Source: Gammaproteobacteria bacterium (GTDB lineage: Bacteria > Pseudomonadota > Gammaproteobacteria > Pseudomonadales > Pseudomonadaceae). Taken from it: a stretch of DNA of 64,000 nucleotides. The notes beneath the pieces are model-generated. The model was not told where the DNA came from. It was given only the letters and a program-made list of their open reading frames with translations, and did not search any database. This document shows, one piece after another, positions 44,515 through 56,411 of the stretch (the first letter of the stretch is position 1; each line of letters opens with the position of its first letter). Where the stretch lies: positions 78,390-142,389 of the forward strand of contig JAAYFD010000057.1 in assembly GCA_012728415.1 (NCBI GenBank), given 5' to 3'. The position numbers and the translations under genes are program-made.

Positions 44515-46620
44515 GTGAACCCGGTAATCAAGACATTTGAATTCGGTCAGTCGACCGTAACCCTGGAAACCGGCCGCGTTGCGCGCCAGGCTTCCGGTGC
44601 TGTACTGGTAAAAGTAGACAATGATGTCACCGTGCTGGTGACTGTAGTGGGTGCCAAACAGGCCGACCCGGGCAAGGATTTCTTCCCGCTGTCAGTGCAT
44701 TACCAGGAAAAAACCTATGCCGCAGGCAAGATCCCTGGCGGTTTCTTCAAGCGTGAAGCTCGCCCTTCCGAAAAAGAAACCCTGACCTCGCGCCTGATCG
44801 ACCGTCCAATTCGCCCGCTGTTCCCGGACGGCTTCCACAACGAAGTACAGGTAATCTGTACCGTTATTTCCACCAGCAAGAAAACCGATCCGGACATCGC
44901 CGCGATGCTGGGTACTTCCGCTGCACTGGCGATTTCCGGCATCCCGTTCAACGGCCCGATTGGCTGTGCCCGTGTTGGCTTTCACCCTGAAGCCGGCTAC
45001 CTGCTGAACCCGACCTACGAGCAGCTGGAAGCCTCCGCACTGGACATGGTGGTTGCCGGTACTGAAGACGCTGTGCTGATGGTTGAGTCCGAAGCCAAAG
45101 AGCTGACCGAAGACCAGATGCTGGGCGCTGTGCTGTATGCCCACGAAGAATTCCAGGTGGCCATCAATGCCATCAAGGATTTTGCCGCCCAGGCTGCCAA
45201 GCCGCGCTGGGACTGGCAGGCTCCAGCTGAAAACACCGAGCTGCTAAACGCCATTAGCAGCCAGTTTGGTGAGGAAATTTCCAAGGCCTATACCATCACC
45301 ATCAAGCAGGACCGCTATGCCCGTCTGGGCGAGCTGCGTGACCAGGCAGTTGCCGCACTGGCCAACGAAGAAACCGGCCCCTGCGCCCAGGAAGTCAAGG
45401 ATTGCTTTGGCGAAATCGAATACCGTACCGTGCGCGAGAACATCGTTTCCGGCAAGCCGCGTATTGATGGCCGCGATACCAAAACTGTTCGCCCGCTGAA
45501 CATCGAAGTTGGCGTGCTGGACAAGACCCACGGCTCCGCGCTGTTCACCCGTGGTGAAACCCAGGCGCTGGTGGTTGCGACCCTGGGCACCGCCCGTGAC
45601 GCCCAGCTGCTGGATACCCTGGAAGGCGAGAAGCGTGACCACTTCATGCTGCACTACAATTTCCCTCCGTACTCCGTAGGCGAGTGCGGCCGCATGGGTG
45701 CCACCGGGCGTCGCGAAATCGGTCATGGCCGTCTGGCCCGCCGCGGTGTGGCTGCCATGTTGCCTAGCGCCGATGACTTCCCCTACACAGTGCGCGTGGT
45801 TTCCGAAATCACCGAGTCCAACGGCTCCAGCTCCATGGCGTCGGTCTGTGGTGCCTCCCTGGCGCTGATGGATGCCGGTGTGCCAATGAAAGCACCGGTG
45901 GCCGGTATTGCCATGGGGCTGGTCAAGGAAGGCGAGCGCTTCGCCGTATTGACCGACATTCTGGGTGACGAAGACCACCTGGGTGACATGGACTTCAAGG
46001 TGGCCGGTACAGCCAATGGCGTGACCGCACTGCAGATGGACATCAAGATCGAGGGCATCACCGAGGAGATCATGGAGATCGCCCTGGAGCAGGCCCACGC
46101 CGCGCGCATCACCATTCTCGACCAGATGAACCAGGTGCTGCCTGCTTCACGCAGCGAGATTTCCGAGAACGCGCCGTCGATGCTGACCATGAAGATCGAC
46201 GCCGACAAAATCCGCGACGTGATCGGCAAGGGTGGTGCCACCATCCGTGCCATCTGCGAGGAAACCAACGCCTCCATCGACATTGAAGATGACGGTTCCA
46301 TCAAGATCTTTGGCGAGACCAAGGAAGCTGCCGAAGCTGCCCGCGAAGCGGTACTGGCGATTACTGCCGAAGCCGAAATCGGCAAGATCTATCGCGGCAA
46401 GGTTGAGCGCATCGTTGACTTTGGTGCCTTCGTCAACATTCTGCCCGGCAAGGATGGTCTGGTGCACATTTCCATGATCAGCAACGAGCGCGTGGAAAAA
46501 GTCACCGACTACCTCAAAGAAGGCGAGATGATCGACGTCGTGGTACTGGACGTTGACAACCGTGGCCGCATCAAGCTGTCCATCAAGGACGTAGAAGCTG
46601 CCCGCGCCGAGCAAGCATAA
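44515..46620 (+). CDS. pnp: Polynucleotide phosphorylase
   Basis: PNPase degrades RNA phosphorolytically in the degradosome. The GTG start with AAGGAAA upstream gives 701 residues: two RNase PH domains (first with [14 protein letters not shown]; second with catalytic [13 protein letters not shown]), a linker helix, KH ([15 protein letters not shown]) and S1 ([18 protein letters not shown]). All catalytic residues look normal. Confidence 0.96.
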   Translation: MNPVIKTFEFGQSTVTLETGRVARQASGAVLVKVDNDVTVLVTVVGAKQADPGKDFFPLSVHYQEKTYAAGKIPGGFFKREARPSEKETLTSRLIDRPIRPLFPDGFHNEVQVICTVISTSKKTDPDIAAMLGTSAALAISGIPFNGPIGCARVGFHPEAGYLLNPTYEQLEASALDMVVAGTEDAVLMVESEAKELTEDQMLGAVLYAHEEFQVAINAIKDFAAQAAKPRWDWQAPAENTELLNAISSQFGEEISKAYTITIKQDRYARLGELRDQAVAALANEETGPCAQEVKDCFGEIEYRTVRENIVSGKPRIDGRDTKTVRPLNIEVGVLDKTHGSALFTRGETQALVVATLGTARDAQLLDTLEGEKRDHFMLHYNFPPYSVGECGRMGATGRREIGHGRLARRGVAAMLPSADDFPYTVRVVSEITESNGSSSMASVCGASLALMDAGVPMKAPVAGIAMGLVKEGERFAVLTDILGDEDHLGDMDFKVAGTANGVTALQMDIKIEGITEEIMEIALEQAHAARITILDQMNQVLPASRSEISENAPSMLTMKIDADKIRDVIGKGGATIRAICEETNASIDIEDDGSIKIFGETKEAAEAAREAVLAITAEAEIGKIYRGKVERIVDFGAFVNILPGKDGLVHISMISNERVEKVTDYLKEGEMIDVVVLDVDNRGRIKLSIKDVEAARAEQA

Positions 46621-46638
46621 GCGTTTTGCTGCTTGAGT

Positions 46639-46664
46639 AAAAAGCCACCTTCGGGTGGCTTTTT
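46639..46664 (+). terminator. Intrinsic terminator after pnp
   Basis: AAAAAGCCACC-TTCG-GGTGGCTTTTT, an 11-bp stem with a UUCG tetraloop and T run. Confidence 0.9.
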
Positions 46665-46708
46665 GCGTATCAGGATTTTTGTTTTGTCAACATGAAAACA
46701 ACTCATAA

Positions 46709-46722
46709 TGAATGTTAATTCT
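46709..46722 (+). promoter_or_regulatory. Candidate MetR-binding site upstream of metE
   Basis: TGAATGTTAATTCT matches the MetR consensus TGAANNTTNNTTCA at all but the last base and lies 64 bp before metE, where MetR activates in enterobacteria. A metR gene is not in the window. Confidence 0.5.
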
Positions 46723-46785
46723 TTGAGTTTGTTTCACTGTGTAGAAAAAACCACAATGGCCACCTCAAAATTAAGGAGGTGCCCC

Positions 46786-49086
46786 ATGGCATTAGCACAC
46801 AACCTCGGTTTCCCGCGTATTGGTGGTGACCGTGAATTGAAAAAAGCCGTTGAAGCCTACTGGAAAGGCGACATCAGCGAACAGCAACTGCAACAAACCG
46901 GCCGTGAGCTGCGTGCCAAACACTGGCAACTGCAAAAAGATGCCGGCATCGAGCTGCTGCCGGTGGGCGATTTTGCCTGGTACGACCAGGTGCTGACCCA
47001 CACCCTGACCTTTGGCGCAGTTCCCGAGCGTTTCCTGAAGGCGGGCGAAAAGCCCACTCTGGACACATTGTTTGCCATCGCCCGTGGTGTGGTGGAAACC
47101 AGTTGCTGTGGCGGTGCCCACGCCCAGGAAATGACCAAGTGGTTTGATACCAACTATCACTATCTGGTGCCCGAGCTGACCTCAGATCAGCAGTTCAGCC
47201 TGAGCTGGAATGAGCTGTTTGACGAAGTGGACGAAGCGCTGGCGCTGGGCCACAAGGTCAAGCCGGTCATTATCGGTCCGCTGACCTGGCTGTGGCTGGG
47301 CAAGGAAAAGGAAGCCGGCTTCAACCGCCTCGACCTGCTGGAGCGTTTGCTGCCAGTGTATGGCCAGATTCTGCAACGCCTGCAACAGCAGGGCGTGGAG
47401 TGGGTACAGATTGACGAGCCGATTCTGGGGCTGGATTTGCCGCAGGAATGGAAAAACGCCTTCGAGCGGGCCTACAACCTGCTGCAAAGCGAGCCGTGCA
47501 AGAAGCTGATTGCCACTTATTTCTCTGGTCTGGAAGATAATCTGGGGCTGGCCGCCAACCTGCCGGTGGACGGCCTGCACATTGATCTGGTGCGTGCACC
47601 GGAACAATACCCCACCATTCTTGACCGCCTGCCGGCCTATAAGGTGCTGTCGTTGGGTGTGGTCAATGGCCGTAACGTCTGGCGTGCGGATCTGGAAAAA
47701 ATCCTTGAAACCCTGAATCACGCCCATGAGCGTCTGGGTGACCGTCTATGGGTGGCACCGTCCTGCTCGCTGCTGCACAGTCCGGTGGACCTGTCCCGTG
47801 AGGACCAACTGGATGACGAGCTGAAAAGCTGGCTGGCCTTTGCCGTACAAAAGTGCGAAGAAGTGGCCATTTTGGCCGAAGCCGTCAACAATCCCGATAG
47901 CGCCAAAGTGCAGGCCGCACTGGCGCAGAGCCGTGAGGTACAAGCCAGTCGTGCTGCTTCACCGCGTATTCACAAACCGCAGGTGCAAGCGCGTCTGGCA
48001 GCGGTAACGGCCAAAGACAGCAAGCGTGCCGCACCCTTTGCCGAGCGTATCAGGTTGCAGCGTGAGCGCCTGAATTTGCCGCTGTTCCCGACCACCACCA
48101 TTGGCTCCTTCCCGCAAACCGCCGAGATTCGCGCTGCCCGTCAGGGGTTGCGTCAGGGCAAGCTCAATGAAGAACAGTACAAACAGGCGATGCAGGAGCA
48201 AATCCGCCTGGCCGTCGAAGTGCAGGAAGAACTGGGTCTGGACGTGCTGGTACACGGCGAAGCCGAGCGCAATGACATGGTGGAATACTTTGCCGAGCAG
48301 CTGGACGGCTACCTGTTCACCCGCTTTGGCTGGGTACAGAGCTATGGCTCGCGTTGCGTCAAACCGGCAGTGATTTACGGTGACATCTCCCGCCCGCACG
48401 CCATGACCGTGGAGTGGATTGCCTACGCCCAGCAGCAGACCGACAAGATCATGAAGGGCATGCTGACCGGCCCGGTGACCATGCTGATGTGGTCCTTCCC
48501 GCGCGAAGACCTGACCCGCAAGCAACAGGCGCAACAACTGGCACTGGCCATCCGTGATGAAGTGGTGGATCTGGAAGCCGCCGGCATCAAGATCATCCAG
48601 ATTGACGAGGCCGCGTTCCGCGAAGGGCTGCCATTGCGCCGCGCCGACTGGCAGGCGTATCTGGACTGGGCCACCGAAGCCTTCCGCCTGACCGCCAGCG
48701 GTGTGCGCAACGAAACGCAGATCCACACACATATGTGCTACAGCGAGTTCAACGACGTGATCGACGCCATAGCCGCCATGGATGCGGATGTGATCACCAT
48801 CGAGACCTCGCGCTCGCAAATGGAGCTGCTGGATGCCTTCGAGAATTTTCACTACCCGAACGACATTGGTCCGGGTGTGTATGACATTCACTCGCCGCGC
48901 GTGCCGGGCAGCGAAGAAATGGCCGACCTGCTGCGCAAGGCCGCCCAGCGCCTGCCAGTGGAACAGCTATGGGCCAACCCCGACTGCGGCCTGAAAACCC
49001 GTGGCTGGCCGGAGACCAAAGCCGCGCTGAAGCACATGGTCAAGGCTGCTAGACAGCTGCGTGAGGAATATGCCACGACAGCCTAA
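46786..49086 (+). CDS. metE: Cobalamin-independent methionine synthase
   Basis: MetE transfers a methyl group from 5-methyl-THF-polyglutamate to homocysteine. I use the ATG at 46786, preceded by a strong AAGGAGGTG, giving 766 residues beginning [13 protein letters not shown]. It has the duplicated barrel; the zinc ligands are seen in THMCYSEF and [11 protein letters not shown], and the substrate motif in IEISR-like TIETSRSQ. A possible MetR site lies upstream. The gene is free-standing. Confidence 0.95.
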   Translation: MALAHNLGFPRIGGDRELKKAVEAYWKGDISEQQLQQTGRELRAKHWQLQKDAGIELLPVGDFAWYDQVLTHTLTFGAVPERFLKAGEKPTLDTLFAIARGVVETSCCGGAHAQEMTKWFDTNYHYLVPELTSDQQFSLSWNELFDEVDEALALGHKVKPVIIGPLTWLWLGKEKEAGFNRLDLLERLLPVYGQILQRLQQQGVEWVQIDEPILGLDLPQEWKNAFERAYNLLQSEPCKKLIATYFSGLEDNLGLAANLPVDGLHIDLVRAPEQYPTILDRLPAYKVLSLGVVNGRNVWRADLEKILETLNHAHERLGDRLWVAPSCSLLHSPVDLSREDQLDDELKSWLAFAVQKCEEVAILAEAVNNPDSAKVQAALAQSREVQASRAASPRIHKPQVQARLAAVTAKDSKRAAPFAERIRLQRERLNLPLFPTTTIGSFPQTAEIRAARQGLRQGKLNEEQYKQAMQEQIRLAVEVQEELGLDVLVHGEAERNDMVEYFAEQLDGYLFTRFGWVQSYGSRCVKPAVIYGDISRPHAMTVEWIAYAQQQTDKIMKGMLTGPVTMLMWSFPREDLTRKQQAQQLALAIRDEVVDLEAAGIKIIQIDEAAFREGLPLRRADWQAYLDWATEAFRLTASGVRNETQIHTHMCYSEFNDVIDAIAAMDADVITIETSRSQMELLDAFENFHYPNDIGPGVYDIHSPRVPGSEEMADLLRKAAQRLPVEQLWANPDCGLKTRGWPETKAALKHMVKAARQLREEYATTA

Positions 49087-49196
49087 GAGATCAGCGCCCG
49101 TCAGCAGGGATAAGCCTGTCCCCTGCGCACTGAATCAGCCTTCGTCACCCTGCACGTAGTTGCAGGGTCCATGGGTGCTCGGATAAACAAAAAGAA

Positions 49197-49448
49197 TTGA
49201 AGAAGTTTTTCGAGACCGGCACAACTGCTGGTATAGATGCGAAGCAGTCTCGAAAAATTTCAACAAGGTTGGCGGTTTTAAATGAAGCAAGAACTATTGA
49301 AGACATTAACTTGCCTGGCTTCTATCTTCATTCTTTAACGGGAGATAGAAATGGGCAGTGGTCTATAACAGTGACAGGCAACTGGCGAATTATCTTTGAG
49401 TTTTTTGATGGTAATGCCTATATCGTAAACTATGAGGATTATCACTAA
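49197..49448 (+). CDS. HigB/RelE-type toxin, N-terminus shortened
   Basis: An 83-residue product matching the HigB mRNA-interferase family from LKKFFETGTTAGID through GDRNGQWSITVTGNWRIIFEF to the terminal NYEDYH. The usual first residues (MIKSFRHKG) are missing: the frame has no ATG upstream and only a TTG at 49197 with no clear ribosome-binding site. About 10 nt may have been deleted there. The antitoxin gene overlaps its stop (TAATG). Without the first strand, toxin activity is doubtful. Confidence 0.78.
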   Translation: MKKFFETGTTAGIDAKQSRKISTRLAVLNEARTIEDINLPGFYLHSLTGDRNGQWSITVTGNWRIIFEFFDGNAYIVNYEDYH

Positions 49449-49735
49449 TGGCTATGATGCATAACCCACCACATCCAGGTGAGCTTATTCAGGAAACTAT
49501 AGAAGAGTTAGGCATCAGCGCCCGTAAGTTGGCGCAAGCCCTTGATGTTGCACCATCTACTGTACAGCGTGTATTGAAACAGAAAGCTGCCGTATCCCCT
49601 GAAATGGCGCTCCGCTTATCTGTAGTTATTGGTAGTTCAGCGCACGTTTGGCTGGGGATGCAGGATGCTTATGACTTATGGCATGCCAGAGAAAACCTGG
49701 ATTTGAGCCATTTAAGTAAACTGAACTGGGCGTAG
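49448..49735 (+). CDS. HigA-type antitoxin
   Basis: A 95-residue XRE-family antitoxin with MHNPPHPGELIQE, the helix-turn-helix ISARKLAQALDVAPSTVQRVL, and AHVWLGMQDAYDLWHA, all typical of HigA. It would neutralise HigB and repress the operon. It overlaps the toxin gene by one base, the toxin-first order of higBA. Base composition is slightly more AT-rich than metE, suggesting acquisition. Confidence 0.88.
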   Translation: MAMMHNPPHPGELIQETIEELGISARKLAQALDVAPSTVQRVLKQKAAVSPEMALRLSVVIGSSAHVWLGMQDAYDLWHARENLDLSHLSKLNWA

Positions 49736-49802
49736 TGGCGGCAGCGGTTTTATGTTTCTGGCGTGGGTTGCTGAGGGTGCGTCCAGCTTAGTGCAAGCCA
49801 AT

Positions 49803-50771
49803 TCACGCAATAACATCAACAAACCCGCCCAGTCCAGCGCTGTCTATATCGACATCACCCGAGCTGCTGTCGGCAATGGCTTCCGGCAGGTCGCTGGACA
49901 GTTGGCTTTGCATCAGTGCCTGTTCCAGGTCTTCAATTTCGCGCTCAATTTCATTGACCAGCTTGCGGCTTTCTTTATCGTTGTTTTGGTGTTTGGCCTT
50001 GAGCAGGTTGAGCACTTCCTTGAGCAGCTTTTTGGCTTCGTTAAGCACTTCGCGTAACTGCTTGTCTGCCGCGTCATCGTCTTGTCCGCTGGCAGGTGAA
50101 AGCCCTTCTGGTCGTTGGTTGTTCTCGGTTGCGTTGGCTTGCTGAGCAGCAGTTTCAGCCGCAGCAGTCGCCGCCTGTGCTTCGGCCTCCATATCAGCTT
50201 CAGCCGATTCATCGACAACCACGCCTTCAGCTTCAGCGGACGCATCCGGCACGCTATCGGCCACCGCTGGGACATCCACGGGCGCACTGATGGCTGCTGC
50301 GGCAGCGCCATCCATGGCAGCGCCGGCATCGCTGGGCACGTTGGCATCCGGCGTGACAAAGTTGGCACCTGCCTGGGACATTGCCGCCGACAAACCGGGC
50401 AACGAGCCGCCCGCCGGGGATGTTTTTAGCTGGGCGCTCAGAGCTTTGAGCTCTTTGGCAATTTGCTTGATCTCTTGCAGCAGCGCCTTGTAGTCGCCCG
50501 GTGGCAGCTTGGACAGCATGGATTTGAGCATTTGCAGGCGCTGTGCCAGCAGTCCGGCCCGGTTGGCGGCCTGTTGTTTGGGCGAGTTGGCTTTTTTCAT
50601 CTGCTGGATCTGGGTAGCGGACATTTGCATGTCTTGCAGACGTTTTTGCTGGCGCTCGTGCAGGGATTTGGCAGCGGGGAGTGTTTCCTGCGCGTCTGCT
50701 GTGGGCTGCTGCGCTCGGGCAGGCGGTTGTCTGCTCGGGTAGACAGGGGGTAACTCTGGCTTGATAGGCAT
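49803..50771 (-). CDS. Unrecognised protein with acidic low-complexity and coiled-coil segments
   Basis: A 322-residue soluble protein I do not recognise. Residues 35-130 are basic and helical (LHERQQKRLQDMQMSATQI; LQMLKSMLSKLPPGDYKALL), then comes an Ala/Asp/Glu/Val-rich low-complexity stretch (about 140-230), then a highly charged coiled coil (VLNEAKKLLKEVLNLLKAK and NEIEREIEDLEQAL). No signal peptide or membrane segment. The start is MPIKPELPPVYP. It is not in an obvious operon. Confidence 0.7.
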   Translation of the reverse strand: MPIKPELPPVYPSRQPPARAQQPTADAQETLPAAKSLHERQQKRLQDMQMSATQIQQMKKANSPKQQAANRAGLLAQRLQMLKSMLSKLPPGDYKALLQEIKQIAKELKALSAQLKTSPAGGSLPGLSAAMSQAGANFVTPDANVPSDAGAAMDGAAAAAISAPVDVPAVADSVPDASAEAEGVVVDESAEADMEAEAQAATAAAETAAQQANATENNQRPEGLSPASGQDDDAADKQLREVLNEAKKLLKEVLNLLKAKHQNNDKESRKLVNEIEREIEDLEQALMQSQLSSDLPEAIADSSSGDVDIDSAGLGGFVDVIA

Positions 50772-50881
50772 GGCGCTCCGTGCTCCGGTAGGGTGTATGG
50801 CTTAACGTATCGGCCTGAGTGGCCCAAGGTTGAACCGGTATCCTTTACGGCTTGCAGAGGCCGCAACGTGCGCGGCCGCAC

Positions 50882-50925
50882 ACAAAAAAACAACAGCCGG
50901 TATCCAAAGAGGCCGGCTGTTGTGT
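50882..50925 (-). terminator. Intrinsic terminator downstream of the GST gene
   Basis: On the minus strand ACAACAGCCGG pairs with CCGGCTGTTGT, followed by TTTTTTTGTG; it ends the transcript of the GST gene. Confidence 0.85.
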
Positions 50926-50947
50926 AGTCGGTCAGGTGCGTAGTCGA

Positions 50948-51556
50948 TCAGGCAATGCCGGCGGCGCGGAGCACCTGTTGCGCCTCGGGTGTGACGTGCA
51001 GGCGGGCACTGAAGGCGGTCAGGTTTTCCAGCCCAGACAGGTCAATTTTCAACAGACCTGCCCAGAGCAGGGTGACAAACAGGTAGGCATCGGCAATCGA
51101 GCGGGTGCCGGTGAGCCATTCCCGTCCGGCCAGTTGGGCGTCAATCTGCTCATACAGCTGGCGTATGCTGGCTTTGGCCTGTTGTTTGACCAGATCGGCG
51201 GCCTGCTCATCCTTGAGCCAGCGGCTGACCTTGAATAATGTGCTGTAGGCTGGGTGCAGGTCGGAGGTTAGCAGGCCCAGCCACATGTTGGTCTGCGCAC
51301 GTTCGGCCGGGGTTGTGCCGCTCAGGCCGGCTTCAGGGGCGCGCTCGGCAATGTAGTTGAGGATGGCGCTGCTCTGGCTAAGCACCAGGTCGTTGTCGGT
51401 GAGAATGGGCACCTTGCCGGCGGGGTTGAGTGCACGGATTTCCGCACTGGCTAGGTCTTCGTGAGTGATCTGTTGTAGCTCGAATGGCAACTTGCTCCAG
51501 AGCAGGGCCAAGTGGCAGGACAGGGCGCAAGAGTATGAAAAACTGTAAAGTTTCAT
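50948..51556 (-). CDS. Glutathione S-transferase family protein
   Basis: A 202-residue GST starting MKLYSFSYSCALSCHLALLW with GAGGT upstream. The thioredoxin-like domain has NPAGKVPILTDND (cis-Pro) and SQSSAILNYIAE (gamma-glutamyl binding); the helical domain has the family N-capping motif RSIADAYLFVTLLW. The CALS near the start suggests a Beta-class-like cysteine/serine active site. Substrate unknown. It reads away from the glutathione-dependent formaldehyde genes. Confidence 0.88.
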   Translation of the reverse strand: MKLYSFSYSCALSCHLALLWSKLPFELQQITHEDLASAEIRALNPAGKVPILTDNDLVLSQSSAILNYIAERAPEAGLSGTTPAERAQTNMWLGLLTSDLHPAYSTLFKVSRWLKDEQAADLVKQQAKASIRQLYEQIDAQLAGREWLTGTRSIADAYLFVTLLWAGLLKIDLSGLENLTAFSARLHVTPEAQQVLRAAGIA

Positions 51557-51710
51557 GAAAGTTACCTCGGTAATGGATGAAGGCGAAAATCCATTCTCTG
51601 CCGGCGGGCAGTCTTGCACAAGTACGCAGACGCCTTGAAGCGTGTTTCTTGACAGGCCGCGTGGAGGGTGGCTAGATGCCTACCTATGTTTTTTAGCTGT
51701 CTGCTTATGA

Positions 51711-52832
<1,122 letters not shown>

Positions 52833-52838
52833 GTGGGT

Positions 52839-53008
52839 TTTTTGCGCTGCGGTGGCTGGGTCGGTCAGGGTATTGCCCCGGGCTGACGCTGGTCCGTGTC
52901 AGTAAACTGCCACAGACCGCTAATGCCCGGACAACATCCTGACCGCCCCGAATCTACCTTGTGCGGGCGGGAGGGGTGTCCCGCCGGTGGCGGGATGCTG
53001 TCGCGGTG
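52839..53008 (+). repeat. Structured intergenic repeat, copy C
   Basis: Third copy, starting TTTTGCGCTGCGG after the frmA stop. Its long stem has different bases from A and B at the base (CGGTCAGG pairing with CCTGACCG) but the same shape; CGTGTCAGTAAACTGCCAC and CCTTGTGCGGGCGGG are kept. The 3' hairpin is TCCCGCC/GGCGGGA, followed by TGCTGTCGCGGTG as in copy B. Confidence 0.8.
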
Positions 53009-53093
53009 GTGTGCGAAACTCTTTCGTCATTATTCTGCGCGCAGCGAAGCGTAGTCGCAGAATCTATACAGTCTTTAACAGGAGAAATTATCA

Positions 53094-53924
53094 ATGGAGC
53101 GTATTGAACGTCATGCATGTTTTGGTGGCTGGCAGGAGGTGTGGCAGCATGCGTCGGCCACGCTGGGCTGCACGGTCAACTTTGCTGTTTACCTGCCACC
53201 TGCGGCAGCAGAAAAAAAATGCCCGGTGCTGTACTGGCTGTCCGGCCTGACCTGTAATGAGCAAAATTTTATTACCAAGGCCAATGCCCAGCGGTATGCG
53301 GCTGAGCACGGTGTAATCATTGTCGCACCGGATACCAGTCCGCGTGGCGAGGATGTGGCCAATGCTGAAGCCTATGATTTGGGGCAGGGTGCAGGTTTTT
53401 ATGTGAATGCCACGCAGGAGCCCTGGGCCAAACATTACCGCATGTATGACTATGTGCTGAGCGAGTTGCCGCAGCTGGTTGAGCAGCACTTTCCGGCAAC
53501 GCAGGCGCGGGCAATCAGCGGGCACTCCATGGGGGGGCACGGGGCGCTGGTACTGGCGCTGAGGAACCCAGGTCGTTATCGTAGCGTGTCGGCCTTTGCC
53601 CCCATTGTTGCGCCCAGCCAGGTGCCCTGGGGTGAAAAAGCGTTTTTCGCTTACCTGGGTGATGAGCGTACCAGCTGGCTGGAATATGATACCGTGGCCT
53701 TGGTGGCCAAAGCGCAGGAAAAGCTTACCCTGCTGGTGGATCAGGGACTGGCTGACAATTTCCTTGATGAACAATTGCGCACCAGCCTGCTGGAAGAAGC
53801 CTGCAGCGCGGCAGGACATCCTGCGACCATTCGTTATCACGAAGGTTACGATCACAGTTACTACTTTATTGCGTCCTTTATCGAGGAACATATTGCTCAC
53901 CATGCGGCGGCACTGCATGGCTGA
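53094..53924 (+). CDS. fghA: S-formylglutathione hydrolase
   Basis: Hydrolyses S-formylglutathione to formate and glutathione, completing detoxification begun by the upstream dehydrogenase. The 276-residue alpha/beta hydrolase has the nucleophile elbow [11 protein letters not shown], the acid in [11 protein letters not shown] and the His in GYDHSYYFI, plus [14 protein letters not shown] near the oxyanion region. CAGGAG precedes the ATG. A short hairpin ATTCTGCG/CGCAGAAT lies in the leader. Confidence 0.95.
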   Translation: MERIERHACFGGWQEVWQHASATLGCTVNFAVYLPPAAAEKKCPVLYWLSGLTCNEQNFITKANAQRYAAEHGVIIVAPDTSPRGEDVANAEAYDLGQGAGFYVNATQEPWAKHYRMYDYVLSELPQLVEQHFPATQARAISGHSMGGHGALVLALRNPGRYRSVSAFAPIVAPSQVPWGEKAFFAYLGDERTSWLEYDTVALVAKAQEKLTLLVDQGLADNFLDEQLRTSLLEEACSAAGHPATIRYHEGYDHSYYFIASFIEEHIAHHAAALHG

Positions 53925-53939
53925 TGTCGTTGGTTGGCT

Positions 53940-54027
53940 GGTCGCCACTGAAGTGGTTCGTACAGGGTGCAGCGTCCGTAAGTGAGCGGCATAGCTTTTT
54001 TGTGGGAACGACTTCAGTCGCGAACCA
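53940..54027. repeat. Inverted pair of REP-like elements
   Basis: GTCGCCACTGAAGTGGTTCG at 53941 and GGAACGACTTCAGTCGCGAA at 54004 are diverged REP units in opposite orientation, similar to the pairs after dapB and ftsH. Confidence 0.7.
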
Positions 54028-54083
54028 GCGGGTTGGGCTTTTCAAGGAATAACCGCTTACAAGGCAATGAACCAACCCCACAA

Positions 54084-54113
54084 CAAAAAACCGGCGTATG
54101 CCGGTTTTTTGTT
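54084..54113. terminator. Bidirectional terminator between fghA and the chemoreceptor gene
   Basis: AAAAAACCGGC-GTAT-GCCGGTTTTTT works for both convergent genes. Confidence 0.88.
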
Positions 54114-54133
54114 GTCAGCTGATTGGAAAACAA

Positions 54134-56062
54134 TCAAACCTTGAACCTTGATACCAGGTCCTGCAGGGACTGACCCAGGCGGGCCAGGTCTGCAGAGGAA
54201 GCAGCCATTTCTTCGACAGCTGCTGCCGACTGGTCGGCAATGCTGTTGACGTTGATGACGCTGCGGTTTATTTCTTCTGCTACCGAGCTTTGCTCTTCGG
54301 CGGCAGTGGCAATTTGCATGTTCATTGCCTGGATCTCGGAAATGACCCGGGTAACTGCTTCAAGCTCGCTGCCAGCCTGTTGGGCCAGCTCAAGCGTGTT
54401 GCCAGCCAGGCTGCTACTGCTGTCCATCATGGCAACCGAGTCCTCGGCACCCTGCTGTAATGTGGCAATCAGTTCTTCGATTTGTGCAGTGGACTCCTGG
54501 GTGCGATGGGCCAGACCACGTACTTCATCAGCAACCACAGCAAAGCCGCGGCCAGCTTCACCGGCACGGGCTGCTTCAATGGCGGCGTTCAGGGCCAGCA
54601 GGTTAGTCTGTTCGGCGATACCGTTGATCACAGTAAGGACCGTGCTGATGTTGGCGCTGTTTTCGTTCAGGCGGTAGATGGCCTGAGTGCTTTGTTGTAC
54701 TTCATTCGACAAGCGGGAAATTGCATCTAGCGCGGCAGTCAGCGCCTGCTCACCGTTTTTCGCCAATTGGTCCGCACGCTGTGCTGCTTGCGAAGCCTCT
54801 TCCGAGTTTTGCGCCACTTCGTGCACGGTGGCTGCCATTTCGTTCATGGCCGTGGCGACCTGCTCGGTTTCGACTCGCTGAGCGTTGACGCCAGCACTGG
54901 TCTGACCGGTTACTACCGACAGCTCTTCGGCCGCCGCTGCCAGCTGGGTGGTTACCCCGTTGACATCGCCCAGGGCTTCGCGCAGGTTGCTGCGAGTTGT
55001 GTCCAGAGCTTGCAGCAGGACACCGAACTCGTCGCGGCGCTGTTCAACACCAGAGCCGGTCATGTTGCGCTCGCCCAGCTCTTTGGCAATAGCTACAGCG
55101 GCCATTAGCGGCTGTACAATCTGGCGAGTGATATACCAGGCAATCAGAATGGCCAGGGCAATGGCAGCGATGGACAGGGTCAGGGAGAGGGTGGTGGATT
55201 GTCGGATCTGGCTGTCAAGCAGCTGGTTTTGGGTGTCAGACAACTCAAGTGTGCGGTTGTGCAGCACTCTGTATTGCTCGTCCATTTGCTGCTGGGCTAT
55301 GCGTTGCTCTTCCACCAGCGCAGGAATGGCGCGTAGAGCGGTCATGTAGTCATTGGCGCTGGTCAAGGCACTGACCAGACTGATCCGTGCAATGGAGGAC
55401 AGGGCAGGGCTAGACTGCAACCGGCGGGCAATTTCAAGCAAGTTTTCATAGCTGTTTTCAAGAGTTTGCATGGATTCGGCCGATTCGCTCAGCAGGTAAC
55501 CACGTGCCTGGTAGGCAAGGGTGCGGCGAGCAGTCATCAGTTGTGCAGCCAAGCGGCCAGCTATGGCACCGTTCAGGTCATCGTGCAGCACGGGGTTGCT
55601 GGCCGAGCCGTTGATCTGTTCGTTCAGCCTGGCAATTTGCTCATCAGACTCAACACCGCTTTGAACTGCAGCGTTGATGTTTTCCACCTTGGTTTTGTGT
55701 GCTTTGGTGTAGGACAGAAAAGCATTGCTATAGGCCTCTGCCAAGGCAGGAACCTCACTTGCCTTTTGCCGGTTTTCTTCGAATTTCAGCATCGGAACGA
55801 CTTTGCGTGCACTTTCCGATACGTGCTTGACCAGCTCCATTGTCTGGTCGATATAGCGGTCGTCAGGTTTGATCAGATAGTCATCACCGACCTGTATCAG
55901 CTCTACCGCAGCGTCTTCCATTTCATAAATTACATCAAGGGTTTCACCGCGCTCAGTAATTTCGCTCAACCCGTACAGGTTGGCTGCAGATATGGTCAAC
56001 ATCAGTATCACTACTGCGCCAAAGCCTACGGCCAGCTTGGCCATCATGTTCAAGTTTTTCAT
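54134..56062 (-). CDS. Methyl-accepting chemotaxis protein with HBM-like sensor domain
   Basis: A 642-residue chemoreceptor starting [14 protein letters not shown]. The first transmembrane helix is at about 8-28 and the second at about 280-300 ([14 protein letters not shown]). The roughly 250-residue periplasmic part is all helical, the size of the helical bimodular (HBM) domain found in Pseudomonas receptors, which bind organic acids or purines; ligand unknown here. A HAMP domain follows, then the signalling domain with tip [13 protein letters not shown]. No C-terminal CheR-binding pentapeptide is seen. Confidence 0.88.
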   Translation of the reverse strand: MKNLNMMAKLAVGFGAVVILMLTISAANLYGLSEITERGETLDVIYEMEDAAVELIQVGDDYLIKPDDRYIDQTMELVKHVSESARKVVPMLKFEENRQKASEVPALAEAYSNAFLSYTKAHKTKVENINAAVQSGVESDEQIARLNEQINGSASNPVLHDDLNGAIAGRLAAQLMTARRTLAYQARGYLLSESAESMQTLENSYENLLEIARRLQSSPALSSIARISLVSALTSANDYMTALRAIPALVEEQRIAQQQMDEQYRVLHNRTLELSDTQNQLLDSQIRQSTTLSLTLSIAAIALAILIAWYITRQIVQPLMAAVAIAKELGERNMTGSGVEQRRDEFGVLLQALDTTRSNLREALGDVNGVTTQLAAAAEELSVVTGQTSAGVNAQRVETEQVATAMNEMAATVHEVAQNSEEASQAAQRADQLAKNGEQALTAALDAISRLSNEVQQSTQAIYRLNENSANISTVLTVINGIAEQTNLLALNAAIEAARAGEAGRGFAVVADEVRGLAHRTQESTAQIEELIATLQQGAEDSVAMMDSSSSLAGNTLELAQQAGSELEAVTRVISEIQAMNMQIATAAEEQSSVAEEINRSVINVNSIADQSAAAVEEMAASSADLARLGQSLQDLVSRFKV

Positions 56063-56411
56063 ACAAGACCCTTGCAGCAAGAGGTTTTAATTTTTTGTAA
56101 AGACATAAATTAACAAGGTGTCCCCTGTATTTATGGCCCTGCCGGCGATGACTGTTGCCTTGCTGGCGTTATATCCCGGACGGTTTAGCCGGGCTTGTTG
56201 GTGAGCAAACGTCAAATATCTGACTGCATGAGGCTGTTAGTAGCAAGACACATGCCATTTTGGAATGTATCGACCGGGCAGCTAAAAGGTTGACGGCAGT
56301 TTTCAGGCCTGCTGCAGGTACGAAACATATGTTACACATTGTAACCTGTGCGTAATGCTGAGCTGTAGCAGCAATTGCAAAAGCAGCGAAGCCTCCCCTG
56401 CGTCCGCTTTG
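56063..56411. other. Intergenic stretch between chemoreceptor and endA-like genes
   Basis: About 350 bp upstream of the chemoreceptor start and downstream of the nuclease gene. It is AT-richer and probably contains the receptor promoter, but I could not place -10/-35 boxes with confidence, and no gene is evident. Confidence 0.45.
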
